A stretch of DNA of 64,000 nucleotides, taken from contig NZ_JAGXJN010000023.1 in NCBI RefSeq assembly GCF_019091455.1, positions 47,054-111,053 of the forward strand, written 5' to 3'. The DNA comes from Chitinophaga sp. GbtcB8. GTDB taxonomy: Bacteria; Bacteroidota; Bacteroidia; Chitinophagales; Chitinophagaceae. Under the pieces are notes generated by a model, which saw only the letters and a program-made list of their open reading frames with translations, searched no databases and was not told the origin of the DNA. Shown here piece after piece: positions 1 through 7,663 of this stretch (positions are counted from its first letter, which is position 1; every line of letters starts with the position of its first letter). The translations under genes were made by a program, and so were the position numbers.

Positions 1-104
1 AACTGGCCTCCTTTATACAATCATCTGTATTGCAAGTTTCTAAAGTTATATGATGTCTGCCATACCAGGCAGCTAACAGCTAACACCTAACAGCTAACTG
101 CAAG
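1..104. other. intergenic leader of the window with AGCTAAC words
   Basis: No gene is visible here. Positions 70-103 carry repeated short words (AGCTAAC, CTAACAG), a pattern also seen just after ftsX near 19981. The stretch lies directly downstream of the pdxA stop codon. No T-rich terminator is evident. Confidence 0.4.
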
Positions 105-1166
105 CTACTCCGATGCCAGCTCCATCTTCTTCAGCGGGTTCCGGGTATTTTCCGCATAGATCTCGCGCTTTTCCAGGATATCCAGGCAGCTGAAAATGGC
201 CTGCCGGAAAGAGGCGGCATCTGCCAGGTTCTTACCGGCAATGTCAAACGCGGTACCGTGGTCCGGGGAAGTGCGTACAATAGGCAGCCCGGCGGTGTAG
301 TTAATACCTTCGCCGCTGGCCAGTGATTTAAAGGGTATCAGGCCCTGATCGTGGTACATAGCCAGCACCCCGTCAAACTGGGCATACATGGTACGGGCAA
401 AGAACGCATCGGCGCTGTAAGGCCCAAAGGCCAGGATGCCGTTGCTTTTAGCTTTATTAATAGCGGGGATGATCTCATTAATTTCTTCCTGGCCTATCAG
501 CCCGTCATCGCCGGCATGGGGGTTTAAGCCCAGCACCGCAATGCGGGGGCTGTCAATCCCAAAGTCTTTGATCAGGCTGTCCTGCATCAGCTGCAGCTTA
601 CCCAGGATATTTTCCTTTGTTACATATTGGGCTACTTCCGCTACCGGCACATGTTCTGTAAGCAGGCCAATACGCATATTATCGGCCGTCATAAACATCA
701 GCACATCCTTTGCACTAAAGGCATCCCGCAGGAAAGGCGTATGCCCCGTGTAATTGAAGTCGGCGCTTTGTATATTCTTTTTGTGAATAGGCGCGGTTAC
801 CAGCCCTTGTATAACGCCATCTTTCAGGCATTGGATAGCCACGGCTAAGGAGCGGGCTGCATATTTGCCGCCGGCTTCATTCAGCGCGCCCGGCATAATC
901 TGCACTTCCTCTTCCCAGCAATTGAAAACATTCACCTGCTTGTGGTTCAGGCGGGCAAACTCTTTCAGGCTCTGGTAATTGAAGTTGTTCTCATTCATCA
1001 GCTTCCGGTAGAAGTTAATGGTTTTATTGGAAGCAAAGATCACGGGAGTGCAGAACTCCAGCATCCTGTTATCCGTAAAGGTTTTGATAACGAGCTCCGT
1101 ACCAATGCTGTTCAGATCACCTACGGTGATGCCGATAACCGGTTTGTTAGTGTGCGTATTACTCAT
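105..1166 (-). CDS. pdxA: 4-hydroxythreonine-4-phosphate dehydrogenase PdxA
   Basis: Catalyses NAD-dependent oxidation and decarboxylation of 4-phosphohydroxy-L-threonine in the DXP-dependent pyridoxal phosphate pathway; cytosolic. The 353-residue length is close to the family norm. Metal-ligand histidine motifs are visible: TGHTPF at about 140, LNPHAG at about 214 and YHDQGLIPFK at about 271. The N-terminal GITVGD is typical, although the following GIGPE consensus reads SIGTE. The start at 1166 (MSNTHTNK) is chosen because a longer frame up to 1262 only reads through the divergent promoter region into rsmA. Divergently transcribed from rsmA, with the promoter inside a perfect inverted repeat. 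Confidence 0.95.
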   Translation of the reverse strand: MSNTHTNKPVIGITVGDLNSIGTELVIKTFTDNRMLEFCTPVIFASNKTINFYRKLMNENNFNYQSLKEFARLNHKQVNVFNCWEEEVQIMPGALNEAGGKYAARSLAVAIQCLKDGVIQGLVTAPIHKKNIQSADFNYTGHTPFLRDAFSAKDVLMFMTADNMRIGLLTEHVPVAEVAQYVTKENILGKLQLMQDSLIKDFGIDSPRIAVLGLNPHAGDDGLIGQEEINEIIPAINKAKSNGILAFGPYSADAFFARTMYAQFDGVLAMYHDQGLIPFKSLASGEGINYTAGLPIVRTSPDHGTAFDIAGKNLADAASFRQAIFSCLDILEKREIYAENTRNPLKKMELASE

Positions 1167-1188
1167 GGGTGGATAAAATACCAAGATA

Positions 1189-1233
1189 CAAAGATACCAA
1201 ATACAAAGTACAATGCGGTATTTGGTATCTTTG
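1189..1233. promoter_or_regulatory. divergent pdxA/rsmA promoter in a perfect 16-bp inverted repeat
   Basis: Positions 1189-1204 and 1218-1233 form a perfect 16-bp inverted repeat around a 13-nt spacer. Each arm contains the Bacteroidota -7 element TAnnTTTG as TATCTTTG: one reads rightward at 1226-1233 toward rsmA (ATG at 1241), the other leftward at 1196-1189 toward pdxA (ATG at 1166). No convincing -33 TTTG is present for either, so the -7 elements carry the assignment. The rsmA transcript would be nearly leaderless. Confidence 0.6.
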
Positions 1234-1240
1234 CGGGAAC

Positions 1241-1993
1241 ATGTACACATTAAAGAAATCACTGGGCCAGCACTTCCTCAAAGATGAGAACATGTGCAAA
1301 AAGATTGTCCAGTCGTTACCTGTAATCCAAGGCCAGCAAGTGCTGGAAGTAGGCCCCGGCGCGGGCGCCATCACCAAATACCTGCTGCAGGTACCGGGTA
1401 TTAACTTTAAAGCCGTGGAGCTGGATAGGGAAAAAGTGCAGTACCTGGAAAAAACTTATCCTGATATAAAGGACAAGCTCATTCACAAGAGCTTCCTGGA
1501 TATGGAAGTACCCTTCCAGGGCCAGTTTAGCGTTATCGGCAATTTCCCTTACAACATATCTTCCCAGATCATGTTCCGGGTGCTGGAATGGAAAACCCAG
1601 GTGCCGGAGGTGGTAGGCATGTTCCAGAAAGAGGTAGCGCTGCGCATTGCCGCCAGCCATGGCAATAAGGATTATGGCATTTTGAGCGTGCTGTTACAGG
1701 CCTGGTACCGGGTAGAGTACCTGTTTGAAGTACATGAGCAGTGTTTTAACCCGCCGCCCAAAGTAAAGTCGGCCGTAATAAGGCTTACCCGCCTGGAACA
1801 GCCCTATGAGATTGCCAGTGAGCGCAAGTTCTTTAACCTGGTGAAAACCGCTTTTAACCAGCGCCGTAAACAGCTGCGCAACCCGTTAAAAACATTATTT
1901 GATAAGGAATACCTGCAGGACAGCCTCTTCAGCAAAAGGGCAGAAGAGCTTTCTGTGGCCGATTTTGTAGCATTATCGCATAAGATGATATGA
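1241..1993 (+). CDS. rsmA: 16S rRNA dimethyladenosine transferase RsmA (KsgA)
   Basis: Dimethylates the two adjacent adenines in the helix 45 loop of 16S rRNA late in 30S assembly, using S-adenosylmethionine. The 250-residue protein begins MYTLKKSLGQHFL, the classical KsgA opening; it has the SAM-binding EVGPGAG at about 36-42 and the catalytic NFPYNIS at 101-107. A frame open from 1169 exists, but its first 24 residues are read from the divergent promoter repeat, so the ATG at 1241 is preferred. It overlaps the following dehydrogenase by 4 bp (ATGA), implying co-translation. Confidence 0.96.
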   Translation: MYTLKKSLGQHFLKDENMCKKIVQSLPVIQGQQVLEVGPGAGAITKYLLQVPGINFKAVELDREKVQYLEKTYPDIKDKLIHKSFLDMEVPFQGQFSVIGNFPYNISSQIMFRVLEWKTQVPEVVGMFQKEVALRIAASHGNKDYGILSVLLQAWYRVEYLFEVHEQCFNPPPKVKSAVIRLTRLEQPYEIASERKFFNLVKTAFNQRRKQLRNPLKTLFDKEYLQDSLFSKRAEELSVADFVALSHKMI

Positions 1994-2916
1994 AGAAGAA
2001 AGTATTAATTACCGCCAAGGTGCATGAATACCTGGTGAACAGACTGGAAGAAAAAGGATACGAAGTAAGCTACCAGCCTTCCATTACATATGATGAAGCG
2101 GTTGCTGCCGTGCATGATTGTACCGGCCTCATAGTTACCACCCGCCTGCGTATAGACAAATCATTTATAGATAATGCCCCGCAGCTGCAATGGATAGGAC
2201 GGCTGGGATCCGGCATGGAGCTGATAGATGTGCCTTATGCAGAAAGCAAGGGCATACAATGTGAAAGCAGCCCTGAAGGCAACTGTGATGCAGTAGGGGA
2301 GCAGGCCCTGGGTATGCTGTTAGCCCTGATGAACAATATCTTAAAAAGCAACCTGGAGCTGCGCCGCGGCATCTGGGAGCGGGATGGCAACCGGGGTTAT
2401 GAGCTGAATGGCCGCACCGTAGGCATTATTGGCTTTGGGCATACCGGGGGCGCCTTTGCGCATAAGCTGCAGGGATTTGATGTGGAGATACTGGCCTATG
2501 ATAAATATAAAAAAGGCTTCAGCACAGATCATGTAAAAGAAGCTACCATGGAGGAGCTGTTCACAAAGGCAGATGTGATCAGCATTCACCTGCCCTTAAC
2601 AGAAGAAACACGCCACCTGGCCAATGCTGCTTTCTTTAAGTCGTTCCATAAAAGGATCTATTTCCTGAACACAGCGCGTGGTAAAATAGTGAATACAGCG
2701 GACCTTATTGAAGCCCTGGAAGCAGGTACCCTGGCGGGCGCCGGGCTGGATGTGCTGGAAAATGAAAAGCTGCCCACCTATTCAGAAACAGAGCAGCAAC
2801 AGCTGGAACGTTTGCTGCAATTACCCAACGTAGTGCTTACCCCGCACATCGCCGGATACTCCCATGAGGCAAGTATTAAAATGCCCCGCTATGTATTGGA
2901 TAAGCTGGGAATTTAA
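1990..2916 (+). CDS. D-2-hydroxyacid dehydrogenase (SerA-like)
   Basis: NAD-dependent D-isomer-specific 2-hydroxyacid dehydrogenase, 308 residues, cytosolic. The Rossmann motif GIIGFGHTG lies at about 145-153. The catalytic triad is visible: Arg230 in NTARGK, Glu257 in GLDVLE and His286 in TPHIAG. There is no C-terminal ACT domain, so this is the short form; the substrate (3-phosphoglycerate or another 2-hydroxy/2-keto acid) cannot be decided from sequence alone. Coupled to rsmA by an ATGA overlap. Confidence 0.88.
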   Translation: MKKKVLITAKVHEYLVNRLEEKGYEVSYQPSITYDEAVAAVHDCTGLIVTTRLRIDKSFIDNAPQLQWIGRLGSGMELIDVPYAESKGIQCESSPEGNCDAVGEQALGMLLALMNNILKSNLELRRGIWERDGNRGYELNGRTVGIIGFGHTGGAFAHKLQGFDVEILAYDKYKKGFSTDHVKEATMEELFTKADVISIHLPLTEETRHLANAAFFKSFHKRIYFLNTARGKIVNTADLIEALEAGTLAGAGLDVLENEKLPTYSETEQQQLERLLQLPNVVLTPHIAGYSHEASIKMPRYVLDKLGI

Positions 2917-2917
2917 G

Positions 2918-2947
2918 TTGGGCGGAATCGAAAAATAGTTATATTTG
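2918..2947 (+). promoter_or_regulatory. predicted greA promoter
   Basis: TTG at 2918-2920 and TATATTTG at 2940-2947 are separated by 19 bp, an excellent match to the Bacteroidota -33/-7 arrangement. Transcription should begin near 2954, some 75 nt before the greA ATG. Confidence 0.65.
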
Positions 2948-2965
2948 CCTAAATACAAACATAGT

Positions 2966-3006
2966 ACCAACGCTTCTGTGAAAATGGAGGCGTTGATTTT
3001 TTTTTC
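2966..3006 (+). terminator. intrinsic terminator inside the greA leader
   Basis: A 10-bp stem (left arm starting CAACGC at 2968, right arm ending GCGTTG at 2995, two G-T pairs and an 8-nt loop) is followed by a run of ten T at about 2997-3006. It lies downstream of the predicted promoter and upstream of greA, so greA transcripts must read through it. It could also serve as a delayed terminator for the preceding dehydrogenase. Confidence 0.7.
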
Positions 3007-3028
3007 TTATTTCTAAAACCCAAAAGAT

Positions 3029-3502
3029 ATGTCTGGCGTCAACTATGTTACGAAAGAAACCCTGGATCTAATGAGGGATGAGCTGAGTGCCCTGAAAACG
3101 AAGGGCAGGGCAGAAATTGCCAGGGCCATTTCAGAAGCACGGGAAAAAGGCGACCTGAAGGAGAATGCCGAATACGATGCGGCTAAAGAAGCACAGGGAT
3201 TGCACGAAGCTAAAATTGCTACTTTGGAAAATGCGATTGCTACCGCCAGGATAGTAGAAGCAGATACCATTGATACCTCCAAAGTATCCATTTTATGTAA
3301 GGTAACTATTACCAATGTAGCCAATAAAAAAACCGTTACCTACCAGCTGGTGTCTGAAACAGAAGCTGATCTGAAAGCGGGTAAGATATCTGTAACTTCT
3401 CCTATTGGTAAAGGTTTGTTAGGCAAACAGGTAGGCGAGGTAGCTGATGTACAGGCGCCTAACGGGCACATCAAATTCAAGATTGATAATATAAGCGTTT
3501 GA
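3029..3502 (+). CDS. greA: transcription elongation factor GreA
   Basis: Rescues backtracked RNA polymerase by stimulating transcript cleavage through the secondary channel. The 157-residue length is exactly family-typical: an N-terminal coiled coil (about 1-75) with acidic residues at the tip, including the GDLKENAEYDAAKE signature at about 41-54, then a C-terminal FKBP-like domain (about 80-157) with SPIGKGLLGK. Single-gene unit with its own promoter, a leader terminator and a strong terminator just downstream. Confidence 0.97.
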   Translation: MSGVNYVTKETLDLMRDELSALKTKGRAEIARAISEAREKGDLKENAEYDAAKEAQGLHEAKIATLENAIATARIVEADTIDTSKVSILCKVTITNVANKKTVTYQLVSETEADLKAGKISVTSPIGKGLLGKQVGEVADVQAPNGHIKFKIDNISV

Positions 3503-3525
3503 TAAACTGATACACTTGTTACACC

Positions 3526-3552
3526 ACCCCGGCCTTGCGCCGGGGTTTTTTA
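3526..3552 (+). terminator. greA rho-independent terminator
   Basis: GC-rich stem CCCCGGC / GCCGGGG (3527-3533 and 3539-3545) with a 5-nt loop, followed by TTTTTT. Confidence 0.9.
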
Positions 3553-3617
3553 TTTCAGATCTTAGATCTGCATTTCAGATCTGTTCAAATCCCCGTAAAT
3601 CATAAATCGTAAATAGT

Positions 3618-4022
3618 ATGTCTGTTTCCGTTTTCACTAAGATCATTAAAGGAGAGATCCCCAGCTATAAGATAGCAGAGAATGACCACTTCTATGCTTT
3701 CCTGGATATTTTTCCGCTGGTAAAAGGGCATACGCTGATTGTGCCCAAGCTGGAAGTTGACAAATTCTTTGATGTGCCGGATGAGCTGCTGGGAGAGTGG
3801 CTGGTATTTGCCCGGCCCATTGCCAAAGCCCTGGAGCGCTCCTTTCCCTGTAACCGGGTAGGCGTTAGCGTAGTAGGGCTGGAGGTAGCGCATGCGCACA
3901 TGCACCTGATCCCGATCAATTCGGCAGATGATATGAACTTTGCTCATCCCAAGCTAAAGTTGACGGAGGCGGAGTTTAAAGCAGTGCAGGAAAAGATCAG
4001 GGCAGAGATGTTGACACATTAG
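3618..4022 (+). CDS. HIT family (histidine triad) nucleotide hydrolase
   Basis: Hint-type histidine triad protein of 134 residues, which typically hydrolyses adenosine phosphoramidates or aminoacyl-adenylates in the cytosol. The triad HAHMH is at 92-96, and the N-terminal SVFTKIIKGEIPSYKI opening is standard. Its 3' end overlaps the convergent response regulator gene by 26 bp. The preceding gap holds short GTAAATC/CGTAAAT words like those between the M28 peptidase and lipoprotein genes. Confidence 0.93.
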   Translation: MSVSVFTKIIKGEIPSYKIAENDHFYAFLDIFPLVKGHTLIVPKLEVDKFFDVPDELLGEWLVFARPIAKALERSFPCNRVGVSVVGLEVAHAHMHLIPINSADDMNFAHPKLKLTEAEFKAVQEKIRAEMLTH

Positions 4023-4767
4023 GCGTGTGGGGCACATTAAAACGGAAGCCTACACCATGCAGGGTTTCCAGCTTTATCTCAGGGTCTGATTTAAAATACT
4101 TCCTCAGTTTGGTAATAAACACGTCCATGCTGCGGCCCAGGAAGTAATCGTCCTTGCCCCATACATTAAATAAGATATCTTCCCGCTTCAGCGCTTTATT
4201 GACATTATCACACAGGTACCGTAGCAGGTCGGCCTCTTTTTGGGTAAGGGTGAACGACTTGTCCTGCGTACTGTCATGCAGCCTAAGGTCGGCGTAATCA
4301 AAGGTGAGCTTGCCAATTACGTACTGGGAAGGTTTTGCCGCCTGGGTAGCCTGTACCATGTTCTTGGTCCTTTTCAGGAACACCTCTATCCGCAAAACCA
4401 GCTCCTGCAGGTTAATGGGCTTGGTAATGTAATCATCCGCACCGGTCTTAAACCCGGCGATCTTATCCTCCATCATGGATTTGGAAGTAATGAACAGGAT
4501 AGGGATCAAATCATTCCGCTTGCGGATCTGCCTGGCCAGCTCAAAACCATGGTCTTTTTCGGAAATGCCGCCTTTTTCAAGACCCCCGCCTTTTTTGGGG
4601 ATCATCACATCCAGCAGGCAGATATCGAAAGTCCGGTGCTGGAACTCTTCCCAGGCCATTAGCCCGTCTGTACAATGCCGTACTTCATAGCCCTGTTCCT
4701 CAAGTCTTCGTTTCGTGGCTGCACCAACATTCTGATCATCTTCCACAAATAGGATTCTTGCTTTCAT
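3997..4767 (-). CDS. OmpR-family response regulator with an insertion beside the phospho-site
   Basis: DNA-binding two-component regulator, 256 residues: receiver (about 1-135) with acidic pocket Glu9-Asp10-Asp11, phospho-acceptor Asp53 in CLLDVMIP, and Lys in YITKPINL; winged-helix domain (about 150-248) ending GVGFRFNV. It is a clear paralogue of the regulator at 7664 and resembles RprY. Unlike that paralogue, where MMPNMDGF is contiguous, here a Gly/Lys/Glu-rich stretch of about 12 residues (58-72) is inserted between P57 and HGF. No histidine kinase gene adjoins it. Convergent with and overlapping the HIT gene. Confidence 0.9.
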   Translation of the reverse strand: MKARILFVEDDQNVGAATKRRLEEQGYEVRHCTDGLMAWEEFQHRTFDICLLDVMIPKKGGGLEKGGISEKDHGFELARQIRKRNDLIPILFITSKSMMEDKIAGFKTGADDYITKPINLQELVLRIEVFLKRTKNMVQATQAAKPSQYVIGKLTFDYADLRLHDSTQDKSFTLTQKEADLLRYLCDNVNKALKREDILFNVWGKDDYFLGRSMDVFITKLRKYFKSDPEIKLETLHGVGFRFNVPHTPNVSTSLP

Positions 4768-5015
4768 AGTTGCAGTGATGCTGAATTAATATAAATGTCT
4801 CGTTTTCTACGAATAATCCGGTTTGAATTGGTAATCATTGTAGCAATGGCGCTGTCCCCGGCCCAGTTATTCATGGAGTTATCAAGGAGATTTTTAGTCA
4901 AAATAAATACAATTTATGAACTTATAAAATAACCTTTTTAATGATGGATTGTATAACTTCCTCACTGTTACCAGTTTGCAGTGGGCAAAATGGGGCTGCC
5001 TCAGGGCTGGGGAAG
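4768..5015. other. intergenic region, no feature recognised
   Basis: About 250 bp between the response regulator start and the ruvC stop. AT-rich toward 4890-4945; no ORF of substance, no strong hairpin with a T tract and no clear TAnnTTTG for the leftward regulator gene were seen. Confidence 0.4.
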
Positions 5016-5579
5016 CTACTTGCTCACGATCCGGTTGGGGTGCTGTTGCAAAAATTGTTCCCATCCTTTTGCTTTGGGCAGGCCGGCCAGGGGGCTGCTT
5101 TCCTGGAAATGATGGCACACGGCTACTGCCAGGGCATCGGTTGCATCCAGGTAATCGGGCCGTTCTGAGAACGTAAGTATACGCTGTAACATCTGCCATA
5201 CCTGTTCCTTGTCGGCATTACCGTTACCGGTAATGGACTGTTTCACTTTTTTAGGGGAGTATTCAGCTACAGTAAGGCCGGCCTGCATGGCAGTAGCAAT
5301 GGCTACCCCCTGCGCGCGGCCCAGCTTTAACATACTTTGAACGTTCTTACCAAAAAAGGGAGCTTCAATTGCACAACAATCAGGTTTGTGTAACAGTATA
5401 AGCTCATTAATACAGGAATGAATCAGTTGTAGCCTTTCATAGTGGTCTTTACGATTGGATAGTTTCAGCACATCCATTTTTATAAGACTGGCATTTTTGC
5501 CTTGAACCTGTATAAGGCCATACCCCATTACCAGCGTACCTGGGTCTATCCCCAGAATTATTTTTGACTTGTTTGCCAA
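5016..5579 (-). CDS. ruvC: Holliday junction resolvase RuvC
   Basis: Endonuclease that resolves Holliday junctions with RuvAB. 187 residues. The acidic catalytic residues are recognisable: Asp12 in LGIDPGT, Glu72 in AIEAPFFGKN, and the C-terminal pair in DYLDATDALA. A slightly long C-terminus (KAKGWEQFLQQHPN) follows the fold. Divergent from the flippase-like gene; ruvB lies about 3 kb away on the same strand, not adjacent. Confidence 0.95.
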   Translation of the reverse strand: MANKSKIILGIDPGTLVMGYGLIQVQGKNASLIKMDVLKLSNRKDHYERLQLIHSCINELILLHKPDCCAIEAPFFGKNVQSMLKLGRAQGVAIATAMQAGLTVAEYSPKKVKQSITGNGNADKEQVWQMLQRILTFSERPDYLDATDALAVAVCHHFQESSPLAGLPKAKGWEQFLQQHPNRIVSK

Positions 5580-5587
5580 CCGCGGTT

Positions 5588-5595
5588 TATTTTTG
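5588..5595 (+). promoter_or_regulatory. -7 element for the flippase-like gene
   Basis: TATTTTTG matches TAnnTTTG exactly, with TTTG at 5563-5566 about 21 bp upstream as a candidate -33. It places the transcript start near 5602, only about 5 nt before the ATG at 5607. Confidence 0.5.
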
Positions 5596-5606
5596 CCAAA
5601 ATCTTA

Positions 5607-6600
5607 ATGTCTGAACAAAAGTACCAAAATAATTCTCAATTACCTGTTAGGCGCGGTCCTTTTTAGCTGGTTAGCCTATTCCATCTACTCCCAGGTAAAA
5701 CATCAGCCCGATCTGGCCCTTTCTTTACATCACATGTGGTTTACCCTCCGGCAAAAGGGAGGGGTGGCACTAACGTTAGTGTTTATATTAATGCTTTTTA
5801 ACTGGGGGCTGGAGGCGCGTAAGTGGCAGCTGCTGGTACGCTCCCTGGAGGAGGTATCGTTCCTGCGGGCTTTCAGCGCGGTGCTGTCCGGGGTATCCCT
5901 GTCTATCAACACCCCAAACCGTATAGGCGAATACGGTGGCCGTATGCTGTATATGAGCAACCAGAACAAGCTGAAGTCTATTGCCGCCACCATGATCGGC
6001 GGCCTCAGTCAGCTCATTGTTACTATTATCTTTGGGTTAACAGGGCTCATTTACTATATCAATAACTTCCCGCTGATCAAGGCAAACGCCTATTTTTCCC
6101 CTAACTTCTGGGAAAAAATTTTGCTGGGGGTGCTCATGCTTATTGGAGCCTTGACCATTATATTATATTTTCGGTTACAGATTGTAATAGCGATCTTTGA
6201 AAAGATACCGGTACTAAGGAAGGCCAAAGTATTTATACAGATCATCACCCGCTATACCAGTGCGGATCTGCAATACCTGCTGCTGCTTTCCGCCTGCCGG
6301 TACGTGATCTTCTCGGCACAGTATTTGATTTTGCTGGATACCTTTGGTGTGGATATGCTGTGGTGGCAAGGGTTTCTGCTGAATGCAGTGATCTACCTGG
6401 TAATGGCTTTAGTGCCCACCATTGCCGTAGTTGAGCTGGGGCTGAGAGGTAAGGTAAGCATCTATTTCCTGGGCTTGTTAAGCAATAATACCGCGGCCAT
6501 CATTGCTGCTACTGTAGGCATTTGGCTGATAAACCTGCTTTTGCCGGCCGTTCTGGGAAGTATCCTGTTATTGGGAGTAAAGATTTTTAAGGATAAATAG
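5607..6600 (+). CDS. lysylphosphatidylglycerol synthase-type transmembrane protein (flippase-like), frameshifted at codon 2
   Basis: Polytopic inner-membrane protein of the LPG-synthase transmembrane (UPF0104) superfamily, with several hydrophobic segments and the conserved stretch NTPNRIGEYGGR. The first in-frame ATG is at 5734, but the same frame is open back to 5608 and encodes a convincing family N-terminus (LNKSTKIILNYLLG onward, including a first membrane helix). No ATG, GTG or TTG precedes it in frame. An ATG at 5607, well placed after the promoter, is out of frame by one base: removing the T at 5610 would give M-L-N-K-S-T-K and a 330-residue protein. Either the gene is mutated, or a base is erroneous, or CTG/ATT is used as start. 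Confidence 0.75.
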
Positions 6601-6609
6601 CATCCATCC

Positions 6610-7407
6610 ATGAGGTATTTTATACTCATATTCTTACTTACAGGTCTGTTCCATAGTTATCCCGTTAAAGCCCAGAGTGAATTTTGTGGTATTACCAATG
6701 GCAGTTTTAAACCCGGAGAAAGTATAACCCTGAAAGTATATTACCGCCTGAGCGGCGTGTATGTGGGCGCCGGAGAGGCCACCTTTAAGTGCCTGCTGGA
6801 AAAGCTGGGCGGTAAAGATGTATACCATGTTATAGGCGAAGGCAAAACCTACCGTGCCTACGACTGGTTCTTTAAAGTGCGCGATAAATACGAAAGTTAT
6901 ATTGATACCGCCAGCATGCGGCCCCTGAAGTTTGTACGGAATGTAAATGAAGGCGGCTATAAGATCTATAACAATGTAACCTTTGATCAAACCCAGCACA
7001 TAGCCACCAGCACCAATGGTACCTTTAAAGTGCCGGAATGCGTGCAGGATGTGATCAGCGCCGTGTTTTACGCCCGTAACATTAACTTTGACAAGTACAA
7101 GGTGAATGATAGGATACCCTTCAACATGTTCCTGGACGACCAGGTGTACAACATTTATATCCGTTACCTGGGCAAGGAAGTAATAGATACCCGCTATGGC
7201 AAGTTTAAGGCCATCCGTTTTAAGCCCCTGCTGATCAAAGGCACCATGTTTCAGGGCGGAGAGCAGATGGATGTTTGGGTGAGCGATGACCCTAATAAAG
7301 TACCCCTGCGCATTCAAAGCGCCATTTCCGTAGGCAGCATTGTAGTGGACATGATCGATTATAAGAACCTGCGGTATCCCTTTACTTCGTTGGTAGATAA
7401 ACGTTAG
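6610..7407 (+). CDS. DUF3108 domain-containing secreted protein
   Basis: 265 residues with an N-terminal signal peptide (MRYFILIFLLTGLFHS, cleavage probably after KAQ at about 22). The remainder is beta-rich and resembles the DUF3108 family (motifs LKVYYRLSGVYVGAGEA near the start, RFKPLLIKGTMF and WVSDDPNKVPLRI near the end), which is thought to be a periplasmic or outer-membrane-facing fold of unknown function. It starts 9 bp after the flippase-like gene, so the two are probably co-transcribed. Confidence 0.82.
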   Translation: MRYFILIFLLTGLFHSYPVKAQSEFCGITNGSFKPGESITLKVYYRLSGVYVGAGEATFKCLLEKLGGKDVYHVIGEGKTYRAYDWFFKVRDKYESYIDTASMRPLKFVRNVNEGGYKIYNNVTFDQTQHIATSTNGTFKVPECVQDVISAVFYARNINFDKYKVNDRIPFNMFLDDQVYNIYIRYLGKEVIDTRYGKFKAIRFKPLLIKGTMFQGGEQMDVWVSDDPNKVPLRIQSAISVGSIVVDMIDYKNLRYPFTSLVDKR

Positions 7408-7423
7408 TGCACTGCTGTAGGCG

Positions 7424-7588
7424 GTGCAGTCCATGGTTGATGGTCCATAGACCATGGACTGGTTCACCGGTGCTGATTTTACATAGTATGTGATATGATG
7501 GGTTGTAGTTAGCAGTTACTGCTGTTTCCTACTTGGATAGTATTTATCATATGAGGTATGCAATGGACTATGGACTATGGTCCATGGA
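7424..7588. repeat. intergenic CCATGG/TCCATAG inverted repeat cluster
   Basis: The gap between the DUF3108 gene and the response regulator holds permuted words CCATGG, TCCATAG and TGGACTATGG. A local palindrome (CAGTCCATGGT ... ACCATGGACTG) lies near 7427-7457 and an inverted set at 7563-7588. The same words recur at 42119-42298. Confidence 0.6.
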
Positions 7589-7630
7589 CGATTTTAACAA
7601 TTTAGCAAGACCTCTTGCTATATAAAATTC

Positions 7631-7638
7631 TATATTTG
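7631..7638 (+). promoter_or_regulatory. -7 element of the response regulator gene
   Basis: TATATTTG, an exact TAnnTTTG match, 26 bp before the ATG at 7664. No clear -33 TTTG at the standard distance. Confidence 0.5.
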
Positions 7639-7663
7639 TTTAAACTAATAACCCATAAGTATT

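Noticed and set aside
1167..1262. Longer N-terminus for PdxA and for RsmA
   Set aside because: Both extensions read through the shared divergent promoter palindrome; family-typical starts lie at 1166 and 1241.
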